Of a stretch of DNA of 13,172 nt, positions 6,584-12,386 are shown piece by piece (position 1 is the first letter of the stretch; each line of letters begins with the position of its first letter). Below the pieces are notes generated by a model. The model was not told the origin of the DNA and made no database searches. It saw only the letters and a program-made list of their open reading frames with translations. The position numbers and the translations under genes are program-made. This stretch comes from a bacterium (lineage in GTDB: Bacteria; Blakebacterota; Blakebacteria; Blakebacterales; Blakebacteraceae). The stretch covers positions 1 to 13,172 of the forward strand of contig JALGWK010000089.1 in NCBI GenBank assembly GCA_025774205.1. The letters run 5' to 3'.

Positions 6584-7677
6584 GAGCTTCGCTCCCGTTC
6601 AATCCGGGCCCTCGCGGATGATCCCGCAGCTCCGCCGACAATCCTTCTGCTCCAGTTCATCAGGATCAGGAAGAGGAGGACAGTGACGGCTGCGTAGGCT
6701 GTGGCCCAGAGCGCGCTTGCCGGTTGGTCGTGGCCCGTGACCATCTGCCAGGGCACCAGGTCATTGACGGCCGGGCTCATCAGCGGCAGTGGATCGCGGG
6801 CATCGCCGAGTTCGAGGATCGGCAGGGAACTCTCTGCGATCTCGAGGATCCGCGCGGCGGGACTCAGCAGGTAGAACCTCACCTCGGGTATGTTCGATTC
6901 CAGTACCTGGAAGACGTTCTGAATGCTGTAGGGCACGTCTCCGATCCCGTCCCGATCCAGATCGTAGCCGTCGTATCCGCTCCAGTAGTTCCCCCCTTGA
7001 CCATCCGCCCACGCGGTCTCTCTGTCGCTGACGTCGAGGAGCAGGGAACTCAGGTTGTTGATGAAGTTGTTCCCGGCGAAGGTGTTGCCGTCACAACCGC
7101 CGTTGAGCTGGATCGCCAGGTCGTTATCCACTACATCGTTACCTTCGATCAGGTTCCCTCCGGCATTGTTCATGAAGATGCCGCGACTGTTGTCGAGGAT
7201 CAGGTTGTCGCGGGCTGTAACGCGGTCCATGGATTGGTAGAGGATGCCATAGGCACGGAATCCCCGGCAGCGGGCGAAGGTATTCCGGGTGAATTCGATG
7301 TCGTGCGAATACATCAGAGCGGCACCGGCCACATTCCTCTCAAAGAGATTATCCGTGAACGAGTTGTAGTTCGAATACATGTAGTGGAGGCCGTATCGGA
7401 CCTGATGGATATGGTTCCCCTCGATCACGGTCGAGTCCGCGAACGAGAAATAGATGCCGTCACGCACGTCGACAATCTCGTTCCGGCGAATGAGATTGAG
7501 CTTCGTATTCCAGAGATGGATACCGTTGCCGCGGTCAGACTCGATCAGGTCGATACGCCCGCTTATGTGATTGTCCTCGATCACCGTACCGATCCCGGCT
7601 TTGACGTATATCCCGTGCAGAGTTGGCCTCAACCAGGATGGCGGCGTAGTCCTTTGTGAGTTGCGGGCCGGCTTCAC
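6580..7677 (-). CDS. nosD: NosD C-terminal fragment (frame 2), beta-helix plus membrane anchor
   Basis: True coding begins near 7617 (HGIYVKAGIGTVIEDNHI); the first 20 residues from the ATG at 7677 are out-of-frame noise. Parallel beta-helix rungs of about 22 residues follow (GIHLWNTKLNLIRRNEI, DGIYFSFADSTVIEGNHI, YGLHYMYSNYNSF and others). NYWSGYDGYDLDRDGIGDVPY is a hallmark segment of the family. After the helix domain comes a hydrophobic stretch (ATAYAAVTVLLFLILMNW) and an Arg-rich tail, a C-terminal membrane anchor. The stop overlaps the nosF GTG start. Confidence 0.88.
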   Translation of the reverse strand: MKPARNSQRTTPPSWLRPTLHGIYVKAGIGTVIEDNHISGRIDLIESDRGNGIHLWNTKLNLIRRNEIVDVRDGIYFSFADSTVIEGNHIHQVRYGLHYMYSNYNSFTDNLFERNVAGAALMYSHDIEFTRNTFARCRGFRAYGILYQSMDRVTARDNLILDNSRGIFMNNAGGNLIEGNDVVDNDLAIQLNGGCDGNTFAGNNFINNLSSLLLDVSDRETAWADGQGGNYWSGYDGYDLDRDGIGDVPYSIQNVFQVLESNIPEVRFYLLSPAARILEIAESSLPILELGDARDPLPLMSPAVNDLVPWQMVTGHDQPASALWATAYAAVTVLLFLILMNWSRRIVGGAAGSSARARIERERSS

Positions 7678-8011
7678 TCACGTGGATTCCGTCCACGACC
7701 GTTCCCGGGGCGAGGATGTGGATCACGTGCCCTTCATACCCGCCACGGATGATCGGTCGAGCAGGCTCAGGGGTATCGGTGTGAGTGACTTGTTCGTTCA
7801 GTTCAGCGGGACCGATCAGTACCACGGGAACTGTGATCACCAGGTTCTCCCGGTACTCTCCGGGAGAGAGCCGGATGGTATCACCCGGAGCGGCCCTCAG
7901 GAGGACCGGCCCGATCGCTTCTCCGGCCTCGATGACATGGGTCGAGGCAGGCCCGTCAGGAACAGGCGACTGAGCTAAAAGTAACAGTGCGAGCAGGGCC
8001 GTCGGCGACAT
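7535..8011 (-). CDS. nosD: NosD N-terminal fragment (frame 1)
   Basis: ATG at 8011 with GAGGA six bases upstream. Residues 1-18 are a Sec signal peptide (MSPTALLALLLLAQSPVP). The mature part opens with the standard NosD/carbohydrate-binding start (APGDTIRLSPGEYRENLVIT, then VVLIGPAE and a VVDGIHVSEAG strand). Homology ends at about residue 131 (AILVEANS); the last 26 residues up to the stop at 7535 are out of frame and not NosD-like. Confidence 0.8.
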   Translation of the reverse strand: MSPTALLALLLLAQSPVPDGPASTHVIEAGEAIGPVLLRAAPGDTIRLSPGEYRENLVITVPVVLIGPAELNEQVTHTDTPEPARPIIRGGYEGHVIHILAPGTVVDGIHVSEAGPQLTKDYAAILVEANSARDIRQSRDRYGDRGQSHKRAYRPDRV

Positions 8012-8036
8012 GGTACGTCCTCAGAACAGTTGCGCA

Positions 8037-8054
8037 GGGTGGATACACCCACCC
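8037..8054 (-). promoter_or_regulatory. Intercistronic hairpin ahead of nosD
   Basis: GGGTGG (8037-8042) and CCACCC (8049-8054) form a perfect 6-bp stem with a 6-nt loop in the 52-base gap between the lipoprotein stop and nosD. No T-run follows, so it more likely affects mRNA stability or partial termination than full termination. Confidence 0.4.
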
Positions 8055-8063
8055 CGCAAGCCG

Positions 8064-8567
8064 TTACTGCCCGATAAGCCTTTTCACCTCGGCATCTATC
8101 ATCGTCTTGGTTCTCAATCCTGCCACACCGGTCTTCACCAGGAGCTGCCAGACCTCCTCCATGTCGAGGAAGAGCTTCTTGTCGAAGGTGCCGGCTGTCT
8201 TGCGCTCCTTGCAGGAGTCATAGAGGGTCAGCGCTTTCGTCAACTGCACCTGGGTATCTACCCACTCCTCCTGGAGGATGTCACTGAAACGGTCACCATA
8301 CTGCTCGAACCCCACCGTGATGTACGCCGCCACGGGATTGATGATGTTGATGACCTGGAGGACCTCGATCTCCTTGTTGTGCACCTTCGACTCCCAGTCG
8401 GTCTCCGATTGGACGGTGACCGGTTCGGGCACTGGCAGGGGCTCGGGCGCCTCAACCGAAAGGAGAGGAGCGTCATCGGCGGCGGCGGATCCGGCAGAGG
8501 AACCGCTGCCGCCGCCACAACCGGCAACCAGGCAGATGGCCATGACGGGGATTATCAGATTTTTCAT
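8064..8567 (-). CDS. Small nos-operon lipoprotein of unknown function
   Basis: I do not recognise this family. The protein has 167 residues with a signal peptide and a clear lipobox (LVAGC, C17), followed by a Gly/Ser-rich tether (GGGSGSSAGSAA) and a Pro-rich stretch (about 38-50) that would hold the globular part away from the membrane. The rest is probably mostly helical, with one free cysteine (YDSCKERK); no CxxCH, CxxC or His/Met-rich copper motif is present. The start overlaps the stop of the upstream membrane-protein gene (ATGA, 8564-8567) and has GGAGG six bases upstream. Its place between nosZ and nosD suggests a role in NosZ maturation or in electron supply to it, but this rests on position only. 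Confidence 0.85.
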   Translation of the reverse strand: MKNLIIPVMAICLVAGCGGGSGSSAGSAAADDAPLLSVEAPEPLPVPEPVTVQSETDWESKVHNKEIEVLQVINIINPVAAYITVGFEQYGDRFSDILQEEWVDTQVQLTKALTLYDSCKERKTAGTFDKKLFLDMEEVWQLLVKTGVAGLRTKTMIDAEVKRLIGQ

Positions 8568-9226
8568 TGTTTACCTCCACTGTCTGTCCTCAACGGATCG
8601 AGCATTTTCTCACCCGGCCGATGCCAGGTGTACCAGAATCCGCCGAGAAGCAGCAGTCCGAAAATGAGGAACATGTATGTGGCCAGGGCGGGAAAGGACC
8701 ACACTTCGAATTGACCGACCATCCTGTGACCGAAGACCGGTGGTGTGAACGGCTCGACCTGCACGGCTGCGCGAGGGTCGAGATGTTTACCGTAGTAGTT
8801 CAGCTTGTACCAGAAACTCCAGAGGGAGAATCCGGCGAAATAGACGCAGATCATCACGATATCCACGATCGACTTCAGCGATCCGAGCGCCCCCGCTCTG
8901 AGGGTGAGAACTCCAATCAGGCCGATCACGAGCGGAATCCACTTCAGTTCAGAGAAGTTTTCCTCACTGAGCTCTGCCATACCGATGTAGTGATTCAGGA
9001 CATTGATCTCGGTCAGATCGTTACCTCCGTCACCACCAACCAGGCTGTGACTGTAGATGTAGAGCTCGAGTCCCTCAGGGTACTGCTGAGCCAGGAAACT
9101 CATGCGCCACAACGGGGCGAAGAACGTCGGGATCAGAACCAGAGCGGCTACGACAACGAGAATCCTGCTTCGGCTGGTGAGCGGCCGGTCCAGAACAGCT
9201 GTCATCTGCTGGTATCTATCGGACAT
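8564..9226 (-). CDS. nosB: Four-helix membrane protein downstream of nosZ, NosB-like
   Basis: Clade II nos operons typically carry a polytopic membrane protein of unknown role, NosB, directly after nosZ; this protein matches that position and general form. Of two adjacent ATGs, the one at 9226 has better spacing (GAGG five bases upstream) than 9229. Four membrane helices are visible at about 23-41, 97-115, 120-141 and 180-203. Between helices 1 and 2 is a periplasmic loop with NVLNHYIGMAEL, and between 3 and 4 a loop with LDPRAAVQVEPFTPPVFG. I recall both patterns as conserved in nos-linked membrane proteins of this group. The His and Met of the first loop could bind copper or heme, which is inference. 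The 4-nt overlap with the lipoprotein suggests the two work together. Symbol assigned mainly on context. Confidence 0.72.
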   Translation of the reverse strand: MSDRYQQMTAVLDRPLTSRSRILVVVAALVLIPTFFAPLWRMSFLAQQYPEGLELYIYSHSLVGGDGGNDLTEINVLNHYIGMAELSEENFSELKWIPLVIGLIGVLTLRAGALGSLKSIVDIVMICVYFAGFSLWSFWYKLNYYGKHLDPRAAVQVEPFTPPVFGHRMVGQFEVWSFPALATYMFLIFGLLLLGGFWYTWHRPGEKMLDPLRTDSGGKQ

Positions 9227-9247
9227 CATGGCCTCGATTCATGGCGA

Positions 9248-9277
9248 CCGGCCGGACGGTAAATGCCGTCCGGCCGG
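9248..9277 (-). promoter_or_regulatory. Strong GC-rich hairpin between nosZ and the NosB-like gene
   Basis: CCGGCCGGACGG (9248-9259) and CCGTCCGGCCGG (9266-9277) are perfect 12-bp arms around a 6-nt loop, ten bases after the nosZ stop. No T-run follows on the minus strand. Such a structure typically protects the 3' end of the upstream message or causes partial termination, which would give more NosZ than accessory proteins. Confidence 0.7.
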
Positions 9278-9286
9278 CAGCGATCA

Positions 9287-10327
9287 TCATCTGACAAGCA
9301 GATAGCCCTGCATCTCCTGATGGAGAGCGCTGCAGAAATTGGTGCAGTAGAAAGCGAACACTCCACTCTTGTCGGCGGTGAACGTCACGGTTTTCGTCTC
9401 CCCGGGATCGATGACGATGTTGATATCGTAGTCATTGATCGCCAGTCCGTGGAGTTCATCCCGGGTCTGCTCGATGTTGGTCACGTGGATGATCACCCGA
9501 TCACCCTGGTTCACCGCCAGCATCCACACCTCCACCGTCCTGCCCCGGCGCTCTACCCGGGTGTCCTCCACCGCCCAGATCGCGTCCGGATTCTGCGGCC
9601 ACTCGGGATCGTCCCTCCGGTAGACCTCGATCGGATCGATCTTGTCGGCGTGGATCATCACCGCGTAGTGCGGTTCCGGTTCGGTGAAGGCATCATAGAG
9701 CAGTTTCATTCGGTCACCCGTAATGTCGATCAGCTGGGCCGATTCGGGGATCGACGGTCCCACACTCAGGTGGCGTCCCTTCGACAGCTTGTTGAGAGCT
9801 ACGAGGTAATTGCCGTCCGGTGAGCGGGAGTCACCCTCAGCAGTTACCAGGTGACCGATGTTGTAGGCCACAGGGATCTTGTCCACCACGTACTGGTTCA
9901 TGTCGGCGCCGGCATCGTACGGCGGCAGCTTCCACTTCGCGACCGCGCTCTCTACGAAGAGCGAAGTGTAGGCGTACCCGTTGCCGTCGAACTGGGTGTG
10001 GAGCGGACCCAGACCAACCGGGATCTCCGCTTCGCGTACCGAGTTGTAGGTCAGGACGGGGATGCCGTCGATGGTCTCCTCGAAGTCACCGTTCTGGATC
10101 GCGGTCTTGATCTTCTCGATATCGAAAACCGTGGTTGTCGGAGAAAGTTTACCCGAGCCGATGATCCAGCGGCCATCAGGGCTGACATCCACACCATGGG
10201 GAGATTTGGCCAGAGGGAAGTACCAGGCGATGTTATCGACCTGAGACGGATCGAGTACCGGGGCGCCGCCATAATTCGTGGCCTGGCCCGCGTCGACCGC
10301 CGCCTGGGCGGCCCGCCAGTCGACCAT
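9287..10327 (-). CDS. nosZ: NosZ C-terminal fragment (rest of propeller and CuA domain)
   Basis: The frame carries the remaining CuZ histidines in SPHGVDVSPDGRW, GLGPLHTQFDGNGYAYTS, IGHLVTAEGDSRSPDGNYL and EPEPHYAVMIHADKI, then the cupredoxin CuA domain with ELHGL and FYCTNFCSALHQEMQGYLL, i.e. the C-x3-C-x3-H-x2-M copper ligand set. All expected ligands are present, so the enzyme would be functional if the frame were continuous. The ATG at 10327 is internal and has no credible ribosome site as an independent start. Confidence 0.92.
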   Translation of the reverse strand: MVDWRAAQAAVDAGQATNYGGAPVLDPSQVDNIAWYFPLAKSPHGVDVSPDGRWIIGSGKLSPTTTVFDIEKIKTAIQNGDFEETIDGIPVLTYNSVREAEIPVGLGPLHTQFDGNGYAYTSLFVESAVAKWKLPPYDAGADMNQYVVDKIPVAYNIGHLVTAEGDSRSPDGNYLVALNKLSKGRHLSVGPSIPESAQLIDITGDRMKLLYDAFTEPEPHYAVMIHADKIDPIEVYRRDDPEWPQNPDAIWAVEDTRVERRGRTVEVWMLAVNQGDRVIIHVTNIEQTRDELHGLAINDYDINIVIDPGETKTVTFTADKSGVFAFYCTNFCSALHQEMQGYLLVR

Positions 10328-11094
10328 TCCCGGTCACGCTGGGAGGCCGTCACCTCGAGCTTACCGCCCTCGATGAACTCACGCTCCGAGTTGTAACAGG
10401 TCCAGAAAAAGTACCCGTCACTCGGACCCTTGCCGGCATCTCCGAGGTCATAGTTGAAGGGAGGCACGATGATCTCCCACCCGAGTGACATCTCACCGTC
10501 ATCGGGATCGATCTTGATCCCGGCGACGATACCCTTGTAGGTCGTGCCGTAATCAGTCACATCCGAGTTGGGACTTAAAAAGGAACTTCCATGGTTCGCC
10601 GAGATGTTGGGGACCTTCAGGATCTGCTTCGTTTTGAAATCCCTCAGATCGATACGAGCGAGTCGACCGTTGGCATTGTCGTTGATGAAGAGCCAGCGTC
10701 CATCGTACTCGCCATCCGTTTCCGACAGCCCGGGGTGGTGAGAATCTCCCCAGCTGTACTCGCCGAGCATCTCCCGGCTCTCGTCATCGAACCCATATCC
10801 GGTACCCGGATAGGGAGTGAAGACGGGAATGGTGGCGATGTGGCGCATGGAGGGCACTCCGGCCACAAAGATCTGCCCGCTGTGACCGCCGGAATAGAAG
10901 AGGTAGTACTCATCCAGATCTCCGGGAGCCACATAGGTGGCCAGGGCCGCGTCGGTAATCTCCGACCCGGTCCCCCTCACCCCACCACCTCTCGATCCAC
11001 CGCGGGGTGGGGCTTTGCCGCAACCGGCCATGCCACTCACAAGCAGAGCGATCAGCGGCAGAGCTACCAGTCGATAACTGATCCTCAATTTCAT
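10051..11094 (-). CDS. nosZ: NosZ N-terminal fragment (beta-propeller, CuZ ligands)
   Basis: Start chosen at the second of two adjacent ATGs (11094; the other is 11097), which has AGGAG seven bases upstream; the upstream ATG at 11124 is not ribosome-site supported. The signal peptide ends SGMAGC (C25), a plausible lipobox, followed by a Gly/Arg-rich linker and no twin-arginine motif. Seven-bladed propeller part: FYSGGHSGQIFVAGVPSMR; first CuZ pair in WGDSHHPGLSETDG (H119, H120); NISANHGSSF (H168); and FFWTCYNSE. Homology stops at about residue 256; the remaining residues to 10051 are out of frame. Confidence 0.88.
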   Translation of the reverse strand: MKLRISYRLVALPLIALLVSGMAGCGKAPPRGGSRGGGVRGTGSEITDAALATYVAPGDLDEYYLFYSGGHSGQIFVAGVPSMRHIATIPVFTPYPGTGYGFDDESREMLGEYSWGDSHHPGLSETDGEYDGRWLFINDNANGRLARIDLRDFKTKQILKVPNISANHGSSFLSPNSDVTDYGTTYKGIVAGIKIDPDDGEMSLGWEIIVPPFNYDLGDAGKGPSDGYFFWTCYNSEREFIEGGKLEVTASQRDREWSTGGPPRRRSTRARPRIMAAPRYSIRLRSITSPGTSLWPNLPMVWMSALMAAGSSARVNFLRQPRFSISRRSRPRSRTVTSRRPSTASPS

Positions 11095-11150
11095 CATCCT
11101 TCTCCTCTCGAAAACGCTGGTCATGCTTTCATTTATCGAAACTCACTGTT

Positions 11151-11165
11151 CCCCGATCACCGGGG
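11151..11165 (-). promoter_or_regulatory. Small hairpin over the cytochrome c stop codon
   Basis: CCCCG-ATCAC-CGGGG, 5-bp arms with a 5-nt loop that contains the stop codon, in the 60-base gap before nosZ. No T-run. It may be a processing or pause site; low confidence. I see no FNR/NNR-type box and no clear promoter in this gap, so nosZ is probably transcribed from upstream. Confidence 0.25.
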
Positions 11166-12365
11166 CGGGACACTCTCACTTCGGTTTTTCACGATATCGT
11201 AAGCCCTCATGATCCGGTTGATTGCTTCCCACTTCTCTTCATCGGTCAGCACGATCTGACTCTCGAGGATGATCTTCATCGTCCCGGTCGGATCGAACAG
11301 GAACTCCTCGACGGTCTTGTTGAAGCGGGCCCGCACGTCATCGGGAGCGCGGGAGAGATCGGGTCCCTTGTCGGTCGGGGACTGGATCTCGAAGGCCGAG
11401 ATGCTGTGACAGACAAAACAGTTCTTCTCGACGAAAAAGGCGCCGTCTCCGGTACGCATCCGCTGGTCCCGCTCGACCTCCTCAGGGGTCATCTCATCGC
11501 GGAATTCGATCCCGGGGAAGTACGACCACGGCAGATCACGATTGTCCTGCCAGCTCATCACCAGCATCGCCAGGGACTGGGTGTCCCTCGACTGGAAATT
11601 CATCTCCGGCATGATCGAGTTCGGCACGATCGTCGGCGGAGACTGGAAGTGCTTGATGTGCCAGTTGAAGATGGACTGCTGGTTCGAGACCAGGTTGGTG
11701 AAATCGAATCCCTCGGCGTGCTTGTCTCCCTCAAAGGTCAGGTCGGGCCCCAGTGAACCGCCCGATCCGTTGATGATGTGGCAGATCTTGCAGCCTTTAT
11801 CGCGGACCAGCTGTTTGGCGTGGTTTATGTAGTTCAGGCCGGGGGTGGAGCGCTCATATCGATGGCAGTTATTGCAGTTGATCTCGTAGAGCGGGGGGGG
11901 GGTCCTGGGATCGTACTCGCTGCCGATGATCTCTCCCAGAACCGGCACCTCCCAGTGCTCGCCGAATCCGTGAGCATCCACGTAGGTCAGGGCCAGTCCC
12001 TGTCCCCCGTGGCAGGAGGTACATCCGTATTCACCGATCGGATGCGATTCGAACAGGTCGGGACGCGGATGGGTGGTCCACGGCTGCTCGGCGTTCTCGA
12101 ACCCCTTCCAGTCGATCCCCAGGTGACAGCTGGTACAGCGGTCCACGCGGTCGAGATCCTCGACGTAGATCTGCTGGATCCCGCGGGGGATCTGGGCCCG
12201 GTCGACCTCCCCCATCTCTTCGGCTACGAGCCACTGGAACTCCGACTGGTAGTATTTCCACTCGGGGCTGGTATCCATGAAGATGGCCATGATCCCGCCG
12301 ATCAGGATCAGACCGGCAACTGCCAGCAACGAGATGATCTCTCTTTGACCGATTTTCCTCATCAT
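11157..12365 (-). CDS. Membrane-anchored pentaheme c-type cytochrome, electron carrier to NosZ
   Basis: This 402-residue protein has an N-terminal membrane anchor (about 10-29) and five CxxCH heme c sites: CTSCH (77-81), CTSCH (115-119), CNNCH (164-168), CKICH (192-196) and CFVCH (316-320). The fourth starts a class I cytochrome c-like domain with a probable Met ligand in MPEMNF (252-257). The fifth domain has a candidate Met in TGTMKI. It lies 21 bases after the cytochrome b gene and 60 before nosZ, so it most likely carries electrons from a bc-type quinol oxidase to NosZ. The first of two adjacent ATGs has GAGG five bases upstream. A run of ten Gs (11893-11902) falls in frame in the Pro-Pro-Pro segment. 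I cannot match it to a named nos gene (nosC and nosG/H look different). Confidence 0.9.
   Translation of the reverse strand: MMRKIGQREIISLLAVAGLILIGGIMAIFMDTSPEWKYYQSEFQWLVAEEMGEVDRAQIPRGIQQIYVEDLDRVDRCTSCHLGIDWKGFENAEQPWTTHPRPDLFESHPIGEYGCTSCHGGQGLALTYVDAHGFGEHWEVPVLGEIIGSEYDPRTPPPLYEINCNNCHRYERSTPGLNYINHAKQLVRDKGCKICHIINGSGGSLGPDLTFEGDKHAEGFDFTNLVSNQQSIFNWHIKHFQSPPTIVPNSIMPEMNFQSRDTQSLAMLVMSWQDNRDLPWSYFPGIEFRDEMTPEEVERDQRMRTGDGAFFVEKNCFVCHSISAFEIQSPTDKGPDLSRAPDDVRARFNKTVEEFLFDPTGTMKIILESQIVLTDEEKWEAINRIMRAYDIVKNRSESVPPR
11893..11902. repeat. Ten-base G homopolymer inside the pentaheme cytochrome gene
   Basis: Ten consecutive Gs on the plus strand encode three prolines (residues 156-158) between the second and third heme sites. 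The gene is in frame as given. Tracts of this length slip during replication and are also a common place for sequencing error. Confidence 0.8.
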
Positions 12366-12386
12366 CTAATCCTCGCCCCTCGATCC

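Larger units (their letters stand above)
6580..8011 (-). pseudogene. nosD: nosD, whole gene spanning a reading-frame break near 7620
   Basis: NosD is a periplasmic right-handed beta-helix protein that interacts with NosFY, carries out copper-site maturation on NosZ and receives copper from NosL. The gene reads in one frame from 8011 to about 7620 and in another from about 7620 to 6580. Homologous sequence continues without overlap (VEANS in the first frame, HGIYVKAG in the second), so this is one gene with a net +1 or -2 shift. Beta-helix rungs here are 22 residues (GIHLWN to GIYFSF), but the break point has only 28 nt where one rung would need 66, so about 38 nt appear to be missing. Whether this is an assembly error or a real lesion cannot be decided from this sequence. 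Confidence 0.8.
9287..11094 (-). pseudogene. nosZ: nosZ (clade II nitrous oxide reductase), whole gene spanning a frame break near 10327
   Basis: NosZ reduces N2O to N2 with two electrons at the periplasmic CuZ site, fed through the CuA domain. The gene reads in one frame from 11094 to about 10328 (through SQRDRE) and in another from about 10327 to 9287 (from VDWRAAQ). The second frame has a TGA at 10334-10336, so the switch must lie between there and 10325. A net loss of one base (or 3n+1) restores one protein of about 600 residues, slightly short for the family, so a few residues may be missing too. Sec/lipoprotein export and the SHHPGLSETDG motif place it in clade II. It lies in the middle of the operon, 60 bases after the cytochrome c gene. 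Confidence 0.88.

Noticed and set aside
5720-6697. Long plus-strand open frame (325 codons) opposite nosF
   Set aside because: The opposite strand encodes a NosF with every ABC motif; the plus-strand product has no domain pattern.
6724-7659. Long plus-strand open frame (311 codons) opposite nosD
   Set aside because: It is a GC-rich shadow of nosD: no ribosome site, no recognisable domain, and it runs across the nosD break.
8567-9262. Plus-strand open frame opposite the NosB-like gene
   Set aside because: The minus-strand product has four clean membrane helices and coupled start/stop; the plus-strand one is polar and featureless.
10325-10336. Programmed ribosomal frameshift in nosZ
   Set aside because: No slippery heptamer or internal Shine-Dalgarno-like stimulator is visible, and no NosZ is known to need one; error or mutation is simpler.
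11098-11156. FNR/NNR-type box or separate promoter before nosZ
   Set aside because: TTTC-7 bases-GAAA is the only symmetric element and does not match TTGAT-N4-ATCAA; no clear -35/-10 pair is present.
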